Source: Rhizomys pruinosus
Lineage: Eukaryota > Chordata > Mammalia > Rodentia > Spalacidae
Direction: 5' to 3'
Length of the DNA stretch: 64,000 nt
Assembly: GCA_009823505.1 (NCBI GenBank)
Contig: VZQC01003035.1
Span: forward strand, 2,764,687-2,828,686
Both the position numbers and the translations under genes were made by a program. Within the stretch, counting starts at the first letter, position 1. Each line of letters begins with the position of its first letter. This document shows, piece after piece, positions 14,101 to 26,210 of this stretch. Under the pieces are notes generated by a model, which saw only the letters and a list, made by a program, of their open reading frames with translations, was not told the origin of the DNA and ran no database searches.

Positions 14101-15713
14101 CGTTTCTGAAACAACAGGGACTGAGACAGTGGATTTCTCTGAGACAAGAGGGACTGACACAGTGGATATGTCTTAAACAACAGGGACTGAGACTGTGGAC
14201 ATGTGTGAAACAACAGGTTCTGAGACAGTGGACATGTCTGATACAATTGCGACTAAGAGTGTGTTCATGTCTGAGACAATGGGGAGTGAGATAGGCGACA
14301 TTTCTGAAAGAACAGGGACTGAGACAGTACATATATCAGAAACAGCAGGGAATGAGACCGTGGACATATCAGAACACACAGGGACTGAGACAGTGGACGT
14401 GTCTGAGACAACAGGGACTGATACAGTTTACAAGTCTGAGACAACAGGGAATGAGACAGTGAATATATCTGAGACAACACACATATCTGAGAAAACAGGT
14501 TCTGAGACAATCGACATGTCTGAGACATCAGGGAATGAGACAGTATACATGTGTGAAACAACTGGAACTTAGACAGTAGTCATGTATGAGACAACAGTGT
14601 TCTAGACTGTGGAGTTGCCTGAGACAAAAGAGACTGAGACATTTGACATATCTTCACCAGTAGACAAGTCATGGCAGAGATGACAGCGACTGAGACATGG
14701 GACACATATGAGACAACAGGGACTGAGACAGTTGACACATCTGAGACAACCAGGACTGAGACCGTGGACATGTCTGATAAAACTGCGACCAAGATTGTGT
14801 TCATGTCTGAGACAACGTAGACTGAGACATGTGATATTTCTGAAACAACAGAGACTGAGACAGTAGTTATATCAGCAAGAGCAGGGAATGAGACCATGGA
14901 CATGTCTGAGACAACAGGGACTGAGACAGTGTACTTCTCTGAGACAACAGGAACTGATACACTGGACATGTCTTAGACAACAGGGACTGAGACAGTGGAC
15001 ATGTCTGAGACAAGACACATATCTGAGAAAACAGGGTCTGAAACAATCTACATGTCTGAGACAACAGGGAATGAGACAGTGGACATGTGCGCAACAACTG
15101 AGACTGAGACAGTGGTCATGTCTGATACAACAGAGTTCTAGACAGTGGAGCTGTCTGAGACAATAGAGACTGAGACAGTTGGCATATCTTCACCACTGGA
15201 CAAGTCCTGTCTGAGATGACAGTGACTGATACAGTGGACACATATGAGACAACAGGGACTGAGATAGTGGACACATCTGAGACAATCAGGAATGAGACAG
15301 TGGACATATATGAGACAACAGGTACTGAGTGTGTGGACAGGTCTGAGACAACAGTGACTGACACGGTGGATATGTCTGAGTCAACCAGGACTGAGACTTT
15401 CGACATGTCTGAGACAACAGGGACTGAGACAGAGGACATGTCTGATAAAACTGCGAATAAGAACTTGTTCAGGTCTGAGACAACGGGTACTGAGAGAGAA
15501 TATTTGTTTGAAACAATAGGAAATGAGACAGTAGATGTATCTGAAGCAACAAGGACTGAGATTTTGGACATGTCTGAGACAACAGGGAATCAGAAATTGG
15601 ACTTGTCTTAGACTGCAGGGACTTAGACAGTGGACATATCAGAGACAACCGGGACTGCGACTTTGGACATGTGTGAGAGAACAGGCACTGAGACAGTGGA
15701 CATGTTGACTCTC
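11155..15713 (+). repeat. 33-bp satellite array, segment 3
   Basis: About 4.6 kb of satellite holding several higher-order repeats. Anchor elements lie at 12111-12141, 14651-14683 and 15188-15220. The module with a TTAGACAACAGGGAATGAC unit occurs near 13945. The module GAGACAGCCGGGCATCAGA, then a CTACAGGGACTCAGACACTG unit, then an ACCAGGACTGAGACTTTGG unit occurs near 13490-13570, as in other segments. Long frames such as 12191-13108 on the plus strand only reflect low stop density. Confidence 0.94.
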
Positions 15714-15720
15714 TCACACA

Positions 15721-15768
<48 letters not shown>

Positions 15769-15775
15769 CACACAC
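15714..15775 (+). repeat. CA microsatellite without a spacer
   Basis: The lead-in GGACATGTTGACTCTCTC runs into a CA tract of about 60 bp that joins satellite directly at CACCGGGACTGAGACATTGG. The 350-bp spacer expected here is absent. The simplest reading is deletion of the spacer between the CA tract and a downstream unit. Confidence 0.93.
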
Positions 15776-16070
15776 CGGGACTGAGACATTGGACATACCT
15801 GAGACAACAGGTACTGAGACAGTGGACATGTCTGAGACAACAGAGACTGACACAATGGATATGTCTGAGTCAACCGGGACTGAGACTTTGGACATGTCTG
15901 ATACAACAGGAAATCAGATATTGGGCTTCTCTGAGACTGCAGGAACTGACAGTGGACATATCTGAGACAACCAGAACTGAGACATTGGACATATCTGAGA
16001 CAACAGGTACTGAGACAGTGGACATGTCTGAGAGAATGGGCACTGAGACAGTGGACATGTTGACTTTCTC
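15776..16070 (+). repeat. Short satellite array, segment 3b
   Basis: Only about 300 bp (nine units) of satellite between the spacer-less CA tract and the next full CA-plus-spacer composite. It ends in the lead-in GGACATGTTGACTTTCTCC. The closeness of two lead-ins suggests a local duplication of the lead-in and CA region with loss of one spacer. Confidence 0.92.
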
Positions 16071-16085
16071 CCACACTCACACACA

Positions 16086-16130
<45 letters not shown>
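16071..16130 (+). repeat. CA microsatellite of spacer copy 3
   Basis: Nearly pure CA over about 50 bp after a short CACTCACACACACTCAC start, abutting the spacer. Confidence 0.94.
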
Positions 16131-16132
<2 letters not shown>

Positions 16133-16479
16133 ATGAACTGGGTATATCACGGGGATCACAGACATTCTATATTGTTTTGACCAGAGTCACTTGTGTGTCC
16201 CTGTGAGAAAATGGCCAGATATGATGGGCTAACGTTCACACCCTTCGTCTCCAGAAGTTTCCAAACACTGGATTCCTGCGTCTTCTGGGGCATGAGCTTC
16301 CAGAAATCCGAAAGCATCAAAGCAACATCCTGCTCTGTCCAGTCTTTCAAGAAAAGTGACGTGTTTCAGGTTGCCACTGGCCTGTAGTTGCAGGTAACCA
16401 GGATTCTCAGTCCTCCTTGGATTGATGTCATAAAGGTGAGGTCACTTCCTGGGGTTCTTTGACCCTAGCTTCTTCCTCA
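16131..16479 (+). repeat. Non-satellite spacer, copy 3 (full length)
   Basis: A 349-bp spacer. The minus-strand frame 16156-16350 (64 codons, starting MKDWTEQDVALML) and the plus-strand frame 16193-16387 (ending FQVATGL) are both intact. The terminal block TGATGTCATAAAGGTGAGG and the CTTCCTCA boundary match the other copies. Confidence 0.9.
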
Positions 16480-17710
16480 CTGAGAAAACAGGGACTGAGA
16501 CAGTGGACACATCTGAAACAACCAGGAAAGAGAGAGTGGATATAGCTGAGAAAACAGGTACTGAGAACTTGGACATGTCTGCAACATCAGGGAATCAGAT
16601 ATTTGACATATTTGAGACTGCAGGGACTCAGACACTGGACATATCTGAGACAACTGGGATGATGACTTTGGACATGTTAGAGAGAAGAGGGACTGAGCTA
16701 GTGTACATGTCTGAGACAACAGGCACTGAGAAATTGAACATGTGTGAAACAGCAGGGAATGAGGCAGTGGACATGTCTGTAACAACAGGGTCTGTGAGAG
16801 TGGACATGTCTCATAAAACTGCGACTTAGAGTGTGTTCAGGTCTGAGACAATGGGAATTGAGACAGGATACATGTCTGAAATAACAGTAACAGACAGTAG
16901 ATATATCTGAAACAACAGCGACTGAGGCAGTGGACATGACTGAGACAACACACATATCTGAAGACAGGGTCTCAGACCATCGACATGTCTGAGAAGACAG
17001 GTACGGAGACAGTGGACATGTGTGAAACAACTGGGACTGAGACAGTGGACATGTCTGAGACAACACACATATTTGAGAAAGCAGCGCCTGAGACCATAGA
17101 CATATCCAAGACAAAAGGTACTGAGACAGTGGACAAGTGTGAAACAACTGCAACTGAGACAGTGGTCATGTCAGAGACAACAGGGACTGAGACAGTGGAC
17201 ATGTCAGAGACATCAGGTATGAGACAGTTGATATGTCAGAGACAACACACATATTTGAGAAAGCAGTGTCTGAGACCATCGACATGTCCAAAACAACAGG
17301 GACTGAGACAGTGTTCATTTGTGAAGCAACTGGCACTGAGACAGTTGTCATGTCAGAGACAACAGGGACTGTGACAGTGGACATGTCTGAGACAACAGGT
17401 ACTGAGAATGTGGACATGTCTGAGACAACAGGGACTTAGAGCGTGGACACATGTAAGACAATCTGAAAGCAGACAGGGGACATGTCTGAAACATCAGGGT
17501 AAGAGACAGGAGATATATCTGAAACAACAGAGACTGAGACAGTGGGCATGTCTGAGACAACAGGGACTGAGACAGTGTGCATGTCTGAGACAACAGGGAC
17601 AGAGACAGTGGACATATCTGAGATAAAAGTGTTCAAGACAGTGGACATGTCTGAGCCAACAGAGCCTGAGACAGTTGACATGTCTGAGACAGTGGACATG
17701 TTGACTTTCT
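16480..17710 (+). repeat. 33-bp satellite array, segment 4
   Basis: About 1.23 kb, closely parallel in order to segment 2. It has the post-spacer GACTGCAGGGACTCAGACAC block near 16617, two ACACACATATTTGAGAAAGC units near 17063 and 17245, a GACTTAGAGCGTGGACACAT unit near 17434, then a unit with AAGTGTTCAAGACAGTGG and the lead-in near 17690. Segments 2 and 4 are therefore copies of one higher-order form that lies between two spacers. Confidence 0.93.
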
Positions 17711-17726
17711 CACACACAAACACTCA

Positions 17727-17759
<33 letters not shown>

Positions 17760-17771
17760 ACACACATACAC
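17711..17771 (+). repeat. CA microsatellite of spacer copy 4
   Basis: CA run with ACTCACTCA and TTACACACATACA interruptions between lead-in and spacer. Confidence 0.93.
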
Positions 17772-18116
17772 TGATGAACTCGGTGTATCAGGGGATCACA
17801 AACTTTCTACTTTGCTGTCCAGTGTCACTTGTGTGTCCCCTTGGCAAAATGGCCGGATATGATCGGCTAGAGTGCACACCCTGAATCTCCAGATGTTTCC
17901 AGAGACTGGATTCCTGGATTTTCTGGAGCCTGAGCCTCCAGAAGGCAGAAAGCAGCAAAACAACATCCTACTTAGTCCAGTCTTTCAAGAAAAGTGAGGT
18001 GTTTCATTTTGCCACAGGCCTGTAGTTGCTGATAACCAGGATTGTGATTTCTTTTTGGACTTATGTCATAAATGTGAGGTCACATCCCGGGGTCTTCTGA
18101 CCATAGCCTCTTCCTG
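17772..18116 (+). repeat. Non-satellite spacer, copy 4 (diverged)
   Basis: A 345-bp spacer with more substitutions than most copies (for example CTTGGCAAAATGGCCGGATA and TTTCTGGAGCCTGAGCC). The plus-strand frame open in other copies is closed early here, and the minus-strand MKDWTEQ frame is not intact. The boundary sequence is CCTCTTCCTGACTGAG. Confidence 0.88.
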
Positions 18117-19727
18117 ACTGAGAAAACATGGACTGAGACAGTGGACATGTCTGAGACAACAGGGACTGAGACAGTGGACATGTGTTAGACAACAGGGAAT
18201 GACAAATTGGATATGTCTGAGACAAACAGAAATGAGACATTGGACATGTCTGAGACAACAGGGATGGAGAATTTGGACATGTCTGATACAACTGCGACTA
18301 ACATTGTGTTTAGGTCTGAGACAATGGGGACTGAGACAGGCTACATGTCTGAATCAACAGGGACTGAGAGAGTAGATATATCTGAAACAACAGGGACTGA
18401 GACCTTGGACGTGTCTGAGACAATAGTGCATCAGAAATTGGACATGTCTGAGACTGCAGGGACTCAGACACTAGATATATCTGAGACAACAGGGAAAGAG
18501 TCTTTGGACATGTGTGAGAGAACAGGGATTTAGACGGTGGACATTGCTGAGACAACAGGCACTGAGACTGTGTACCTGTGTGATAAAACAGGGAATGAGA
18601 CTGTGGACGTGTCTGAGACAACAAGAATTGAGACTCTGGACTAGTCTGAGTCAACAGGTTTCGAGACAGGGGAACTGTCTGAGACAAAGCAAATGCGGCA
18701 ATTGACATGTCTTCTCCAGTGGACAAGTCCTGTGTGTGATAACAGTGACTGAGACAGTGGCCACATTGGCAACAACAGGGACTGAGACAGTGCACAAATC
18801 TGAGAAAACCGGGAATGAGACAGTGTACTCGTCTGAGTCAACAGGGTTCGAGACAATGGACCTGTATGAGACAATATCAACTAAGACAGTTGACATGTCT
18901 TCAAGAGTCGACAAGTACTGTCTGTGATGACACTGACTGAGACAGTGGACACATCTGAGTAAACAGGGACTGACACAGTGGACTTGTCTGAATCAAAAGA
19001 GACTGAGACAGTGGACCAGTCTGAGACAACAGGGACTGAGACAGTGGACATGTGTGATACAAATGTGACTAAGAACGTGTTCATGTCTGAGATGATAGGA
19101 AATGAGACAGGTGACATTTCTCAAACAACAGGGACTGTGAAACTGGACTTGTCTGAGACAACATGGACTGACACACTGGATATGTCTTAAACAACAGGGA
19201 CTGAGAAAGTGGACAAGTCTGAGACAACAGGGACTGAGCGAGTGGACATGTGTGATACAAGTGCGATTAAGAGTGTGTACATGTCTGAGATGATAGGGAT
19301 TGAGACAGGCGATATTTCTGAAACAACAGGGACTGAGACAGTGGACTTGTCTGAAACAACAGGGACTGCGACATTGGATATGTGTGACACAACACATATA
19401 TCTTAGGCAACAGGGTCAGGGACCATGGATATGTCTGAGACAACAGGGACTGAGACATGGGATATGTGTGAAACAACAGGGTCTGAGACAGTGGACATAT
19501 CTGAGACAACAGAGACTGTGACAGTGGACATGTCTGAGAAAACAGGGTTCGAGACAGCGCACATGTCTGAGACAACAGAGACTGAGGCAATGGACATGTC
19601 TAATACAATGCAACTAATAGCGAGTACAGGTCTGAGACAACGAGGACTGAGACGGGCTACATGTCTGAAACAACAGGGACTGAGACAGTAGATATATCTG
19701 TAACATCAGGGACTGAGACAATGGAAC
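18117..19727 (+). repeat. 33-bp satellite array, segment 5, well-ordered part
   Basis: Clean satellite of about 1.6 kb. Anchor elements lie at 18711-18742 and 18897-18929. It contains the ordered block TGACAAATTGGATATGTCTG near 18203, the AGACTGCAGGGACTCAGACA block near 18451, and units with GATGATAGGGATTGAGACAG near 19290. The regular 33-bp spacing stops abruptly at about 19728. Confidence 0.93.
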
Positions 19728-22700
19728 TGTTCCTTAGACAACAGGGACTGACAATTGGATATGTCCGAGAAAAACTGGACTGAGGACTATTGGACAATTT
19801 GAGACATGCAGGGAACTGAGCAGTGGTACATGTCATGCATCAACAATGCGACTAAGACATTGTTATCATGTCTGAGACAATGGTGACTTGAGACAGGCTA
19901 CAATGTGTGAAAACAGGGGACTTTTCTACAGTAAGAGTATATGCTGAAGACATACTTGGGACTGAGTCCTTGGACATTCTGAGACAACAGGGAAATCAGA
20001 GACTTTGGACATGTCCCTAAGACCTGCAAGGAACCTCAGAACCACTGGACAATTCTGAGAGAAATTGAGATTGAACTTTGGACTGTCTGAGAAGAACAAT
20101 GGACAAGAGAGTGGACAGGTCTAAGCAACGGGCCTCTGTGATAGTGACCATGTGTGAAACAACAGGGAACGACAGCAGTGGCATGCTGATGACAACAGTG
20201 ACTGAGAAAGTTGCGAACTCGTCTGAGTCAACAGGGTTTTCAGACACAGTTGATAACCTTGGTCTAAAAAATATGTAGAGCACTCCAGATGTTGACATGT
20301 CCTCGCAATCGGACAGTTTCCTGTATGAGATGACAAGAAGCAAACTGAAGACAGGACACATCCTGAGCCCAATCAGTGACGTGAGACAAGGGACACATCT
20401 GAGACAACCCAGGACTGAGACAGGGACATATCAAGAAAACAACCAGGGACGTGAGACAGGTGGACTATTCTTAAACAAAACAGGGCACTGACAAATTGTT
20501 TTATGTCCTGAGACAAAACGGGAATGGAGACTAGTTGGACATGTTTCTGAAACAGGACGAGAAGGATTAGAAACAGGTTGACTTGGACAGTCTGATACAA
20601 CTGCTGACTAAGATTGTGTTCAAGTCCAAGACAAGGGAAATGAGACAGTCTACATGGTCTGAGACAAAGGGTCTGAGACAGAGAATCATTGAGAACAACA
20701 GGACTTTGAGACAATGTGACTAAGAGAGTGTTTCTGTCGAGACACAGTGGCTGGAATGAGTTGGACATGTCTGAGACGTCAGAGTGCAGACATTGGATAT
20801 CCTGAAACAACAGGACAGATACGTTTTGACATTCTGAGAAGAACAGGGACTTTAGAGAGTGGACATGGCTGAGAACAACAGCCACTGAGTGCTGTGTACA
20901 TTTTGGTTGGGTAAAAAAACAGGAAGGAGACTGTGGACATGTCTGAGACAACTGGTACGGATTGAGATTCTGGATTTGAGATCAACAGGTTTGAGAGCAG
21001 TGGAATCTTCTGAACATATAGAGATAGAGATCATTGACATTCTTGCACAAAGACAGCACTTCTAGGCAAAAGTTACAGGAGACCATGGTACATGTCAGCA
21101 CAACAGGGACTGGACAGTGGACCATCTGAGACACCGGGAATGAGACATGGAATACTCTCTGAGTCAACCAGGGTTTTGAGAGCAATGGACCTATATGAGA
21201 CAAAGTATCAAACTGAGAAGTTGACATGTTCTTCACGAATTGACAAGACCTGTCCTGTGATGACACACGATGAGACAGGGGACATACATGAGTTAAAACA
21301 GGGACTGAGACAAGTTGGACAGTCTGAGACACAGGGACTGAATAAGTCGAACAAGCGACGGAATGGCAACTGAGGACAAAAGGGCTGAGACAGTGGACAT
21401 GTCCCTGAATACATACCGTGAATAATAGCGTGTTCATTCATGAGACATAGGAACGGAGACAGTTGACATTTCCTAAAAAAACGAGGGAAAACTGAGCAGT
21501 GGACATTGTCTGAGACTAACAGGACTGAACACAGTAAATAAGTCTTATAACAGCAGGGACTGGAGAAACTGGACAAGAACCTTGGAGACAACGTGGACTG
21601 AAGGATGAAAGCATGTCTGATATAACTGTGATTAAGAGAATGTACATGTCTGAGATGACAGGGATTAAGACAGGTGAAATTTCTGAAACATCTGGGACTG
21701 ACAAACAGTGGACTTGTCTGAAAAAACAGGGACTGCGGCAATGGATATGTCTCACACAACACACCTATCTTAGACCACAGGGTCAGAGATCCATGGATTG
21801 TCCTAACACAACAGGGAATGAGACATGGGGATAGGTGTGAAACAACAAAGGGTCTGAGACAGTGGACATATCTGAGTCAAAACAGAGACTGGTGAACAGG
21901 GAACACTCCCTGAGAAATACAGGGTTAGCAGGACAGTGGAAATGTGTCTGAGACAAACAGAGACGAGACAGTGGCATGTCTAAATACAAATGCAACTAAT
22001 AGTGTTGTTCAGGGTCTGAGAACCAACGGGAAAAATGAGACAGTGCTACACTTCTGAAACAACGGGACGAGACAGTAGATATAACTGAAACCCAAGGGAC
22101 TGAGAGACAGTGGACATGTCCTGAGACAACAGGGGAACCGGACGTGAGACCATGTCTAGACAAACCAAGTACTGACAATTGGATATGTCCGAAGGAAAAC
22201 TGGACTCGGAATACTTTTGACCAATGTCCCTGAAACACAAGGGACTGAGAACATGGACATGTCATGAAATAAAGACGGCACAAATATATCCGTGTGTCAG
22301 ATGTCTGAGAAAAGGGGGACTGAGACAGGCTAACATGTGTGAAGAAACAACAGACGGACAGTAAGATATATCTGAAACAACGACTGATACAGGAGACTAT
22401 GTCGAGACATGGTTCAGACTGTCGTGAGACAACCAGGGACATCAGACTTTCATCAAGCTCAGACACTATTACTGAGACAAATGGGATGAGACTTTGAACA
22501 TGCCTGAAAAACAAGGACTGAGTAAGTGGACATGCCCTTAGACAAGGCCCACTGAGATAGTGGACATGTGTGAAAGAACAGGAATGAGACAGGACATGTC
22601 TGAGACAAACACGGACTGAGAGTGGTCTCGTCTGAGTCAACATTTTCCTCTCACAAGTGGACCGTAATGTGTGAAACCAGATACAACTGAGACAGTTTGA

Positions 22701-24039
22701 CATGTCTTGACAAGTGGACAAGATCCTGTCTTGATAGTCGAGCAAAGCATGAGACAGTGGACATATCTGAACAAAGGGACTTAGAAAGTGGACAAATTGG
22801 TTAACAACAGGGAACCGAAAACAGTGGATAATATGTTTAAAAGACAACAGGGACTGAGAAGATGGACAAATCTCGAGACAACAGGGGACGACACAGTGAA
22901 TTGTTTTAGACACACAGGGAATGGTAGACGCTGAGAAAGGGGTAGACAGTGAATGTCGTGGAATTACAACAGGGACTGAGACAGTTGAAAATCTGAAACA
23001 ACTGGACTAGTGATTGGATATCATGTCTGAGTGACAGCACGAAAGGCACATATGAGAGAAGCTAGGGACTGAGACAGATGGCCATGATTCGACAACAGAG
23101 GAGAGATCAGTGTAAGTGAGAAACAGTATTGATATTGACAGTGTCGGGCAATAGATTGGACGTGACAGATGACCAGACGAGAGTCACATCTGATAACTGC
23201 ACTAAGGGCAGTGTCTGATCTGAAAAAATCTAGCAATCGACATGCTGAGACAAGGGAAGGCAGGACAGTTAAACACTGGACGGAGAAGTCTGTAGCAATC
23301 GGTGCTGAGACAGGGGATGTGGACAACAGGGAACAGAGTTGAATATGTTGAACTGCAATGAGGACAATCGGACAATATTAAAGACAGGGTACAGTGGCTG
23401 AGATATCAGAATGAGCAGAGTATTTGCGCCATAATCTCTGAATGACTACTGAGACAATGGACCGCAAGACTGAGACATAACGGACGAGACATGGTGAAGA
23501 CTATCTGGAGCATCCGGCCTGAGATAGGTGGATATAACTGGGACGAAAAAAGGTAACTGAGCACAGTGGTTTGTGTCTAGAGGCCAACAGGGATTTGACC
23601 ACACTGGAGTAGTGTTTGGAAGACAAACCTGGACTGGAGGCGACGTCTGAGAAACGGATGACAGTTCAGGACGTTAAATGAAGAGAAACTGAATCAGAAC
23701 GGATCAGGCTGATAACTAATGGAGACAAAAAGGAGTAGAAGAGGAGACGTGACTATCAACGCCTGCAAATAAGCAAGGACACACAAGGCAAGACAATGGG
23801 AATGCTGTGACAAAAAAATAACACCAAGAAACTGAGACAAATATATCCTGAAACAACAGGGAACTGGGTCCTTAGACATGCTTGAAGGTCAACAGGGAAC
23901 AAGGAAATTGTATACCTTCTGAGACTGCAGGGACTTTAAGATATTTGACTATGGCAGACAGCAGGGAACTCAAACTTGTGAGACAGCCCTGAGGACAAAA
24001 CAGGCAAAACTGAGACAGGGAACATGTACTTTTTTCTCC
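19728..24039 (+). repeat. Satellite with dense single-base indels (low-quality sequence)
   Basis: The satellite is still recognisable but almost every unit has an extra or missing base, often next to a short homopolymer (GGGAACTGAGCAG, CTGAGAAGAACA). Minus-strand translation of 21996-22913 jumps between the three satellite registers (CLSPCC, SQSLL, TVSVPVV types), as expected from scattered frameshifts. The part at 21600-22000 parallels clean sequence at 19250-19620. At about 23000-23700 the pattern is barely recognisable. This is much more like uncorrected long-read sequence than natural decay, because the neighbours on both sides are clean. Confidence 0.85.
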
Positions 24040-24090
24040 CACAATCCACTACCACACCACACACACCCACACACACACAACACACACCAC
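24040..24090 (+). repeat. CA microsatellite of spacer copy 5 (low quality)
   Basis: CA tract with doubled C and dropped bases (CCACTACCACACCACACAC), matching the error style of the surrounding region. Confidence 0.85.
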
Positions 24091-24463
24091 TGATGAACTG
24101 GGTATATCAGGGGTATCACAAACATTCTACTTTTCCCTGATCAGTGTCACTTGTTGTGTGTCCCGTGGGGAAAAATGGGCCCAGAATAGAGGGACTAGAG
24201 GCACACCGTGCGTCTTCAGAAATTTTCAAACACTGATTCCTGTGACTTCTTGGGCCTGAGAATTCAGAAGGCCACCAAGCAGCAAAGTAACATACCTGCA
24301 CCAGTCCAGTCTTTCAAGGCAATGAGTGTTTCAGGTTGCAAGCCAGCTGGGCCTGTGGTTGCTGTGAATCCAGGAAAATTCCCTAGGTCTATTTTTTGTG
24401 ACTGATGTCATAAAATCCAGTTGAGGTCACTCCTGGTCCCCTGGACCATAGCCTCTTTTCTCA
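24091..24463 (+). repeat. Non-satellite spacer, copy 5 (indel-rich)
   Basis: A 373-bp spacer, longer than the usual 347-349 bp through many small insertions. It shares with copy 6 (28195) the subtype-specific bases CTTCAGAAATTTTCAAACAC and TTCTTGGGCCTGAGAATTC, so copies 5 and 6 are sisters. No reading frame is preserved. Confidence 0.85.
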
Positions 24464-25758
24464 TGTATAGAAACAGGGACTGAGCAGTGGACCCTCTGAG
24501 AACACCAGACTGGAGACTTTGACATACACTGAGAAAAAAGCACTGAGTCCTTGGACATTCTTGGGAACAAACAGGAAATCAGATATTTGACAAGTCTGAG
24601 ACAGCAGCAGGACGCAGAATACTGAACATAATCTGAGACAAACTCCTGACCTGAAAAACGTTTGGAGTAGGGTCTGAGAGAACAGGGGACTGAGCCCAGT
24701 GGTACATGGTTCCCTGAGACACAGGCAACTGAAGAAATTATATGTCTGAAACAACAAGGGACTGAGACAGTGGATATGTCTGAGAAAACTGGTACTGAGA
24801 TTTTGGATATGTTTGAGACAACCAGGACTGAAAATTTGGCTATGTCTGGGAGAACAGGGATTGAGACAGTATATGTGTCTGAGACAATAGGCACTGTGTC
24901 TGTGTCAACATGGTTCTAGACAGTGTACCTAGGACATTAGGGACTGAGAAAGTGGACCGGTCTGAGAGAACAAGGAATGAAAATGTGGACATGTCTGAGA
25001 CAGTGTATATGTCTGATAAAACTGAGACAAGTGCGTTTTCTTGTCTGAGACAACAGGTATTGTGACAGTGGACATATCTGAAGAAACAGGGCAAGGGCGG
25101 AGACACTTGCCTGCCGGTTTGAAACAACAGGGTTTCGGACGAACACAGAGTGTGTGCGCTGTGAGTAATGAGACGATTATCGACCGAGACAGCTGAACAA
25201 TGAGGAAAGTCGCCAAGTGGTGCGAACACTCGCCGTCACTGCGTGACACAAGATGGTGTGAGACAATAGGTGTTCAAGATGACCAGTAAGAACAAGTGAG
25301 GCAGTGGAACACAAAAAGGGAAAAGGGGAGAGGAGAAGAAGAGGAATCTGAGACAACCAGGGAACTGGAGACTTTGGACATTTCTGAGACTACAAGGACT
25401 GACACAGTGGATATGTTAGGAACATATAAGGAGTGAGACAGTTGGACAATTCTGAGAACAAACAGGGGGAGTGAGAACAATCGGACCATGTCTGAAACAA
25501 ACTAACGACTTTAAAAGAGCATGTTCGTGTCTGAGACAATGAGGATTGAGACATTGGATATATAATCGTTTGAGACAAACGGGACTGAGAGAAGAGAGTG
25601 GACTGTCTGAGACAACAGGGAAACTGAAACAATGGATATCGCTGTGAACAACCAGGGTTTCTGAGTCAGTGGACAATCCTGAGACAACAGGGAACTAAGA
25701 CATTGGACATGTCTGTGAAAACATGGCGACTAAGTGCATGTTCATGTCTGAGACAAAT
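24464..25758 (+). repeat. Indel-rich satellite resembling 26211-27300
   Basis: Low-quality satellite. Its first 300 bp read as an error-filled version of 26211-26510 (shared rare unit GAAAAAAGCACTGAGTCC). The part at about 25400-25740 follows 26970-27290 in the same order (rare units GTGAGACAGTTGGACAATTC and AATGAGGATTGAGACATTGG). The middle (about 24780-25030) is cleaner, and the short string AGAACAAGGAATGAAAATG is shared with 26675. A redundant, unpolished copy of the downstream sequence is the likeliest explanation. Confidence 0.75.
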
Positions 25759-26194
25759 GGAGAGGTGTGGGGAGAACCAGGCAAACATTTTCCCACCCCC
25801 CCCCCTAATCTTCTCGCGGCTGGGAGGTAAAGGAGGATAGTAAAGGAAAGAGAAGATTTGAAGGGAGTTGAGGTAAAATGTTTGTCGCCTCCGTTTCCGT
25901 CGTATTCCAAGGTAAGATCTCACCCTCTAAAGGAAAACAGGACGAGCGAGCATAGATCTGGCTCAAGGCGGCAGGAATCAGGAAAAGGGAAGAGAGAAGG
26001 GGGGAGCCAGGGAGTCAGATCCCTTCATTTGCAATGTCCCAAGATCTGTCGGAGATGGCTCAAAGATGAGGTCCTGCAGCCTCAGACATGTCAAAAAAGG
26101 AGACGGCAAAAAAAGAAAAGAAAGAAGAGAAAAGAAGGAAGGAGGGGGGTAGAGGGTGTGGGAGGGGAGAAAGAGAAGAGAGGAACTGGGAGCC
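25759..26194. other. Unrelated purine-rich block at an assembly junction
   Basis: 436 bp with no similarity to the satellite, spacer or SINE. It starts after an incomplete satellite unit (CTGAGACAAATGGAGAGG), includes a C9-C10 run near 25794-25804, then a moderately GC-rich part (TTGTCGCCTCCGTTTCCGTC), and ends in a long GA/AAAG-rich tract near 26095-26190. Purine runs may have come from the opposite strand of a pyrimidine tract. I do not recognise it; it could be part of an LTR element or a misjoined locus. It ends exactly at the ambiguous base. Confidence 0.7.
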
Positions 26195-26195
26195 N
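26195..26195. other. Ambiguous base N (probable contig join)
   Basis: The only N in the window. It separates the unrelated block from a clean satellite segment that begins in the last 15 bp of a spacer (TTAGCCTCTTCCTCA), so a spacer body is missing at this point. This position is best treated as a scaffold or patch junction. Confidence 0.85.
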
Positions 26196-26210
26196 TTAGC
26201 CTCTTCCTCA
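26196..26210 (+). repeat. Residual 3' end of a spacer copy
   Basis: TTAGCCTCTTCCTCA equals the last 15 bp of copy 6 at 28529-28543 and is followed by the same TGGATAAAACA variant. The remainder of this spacer lies across the N, possibly represented in error-filled form at 24091-24463. Confidence 0.8.

Noticed and set aside
21996..22913. 305-codon minus-strand frame without a clear period
   Set aside because: It lies in the indel-rich stretch and switches among the three satellite registers, so it is a product of frameshift noise.
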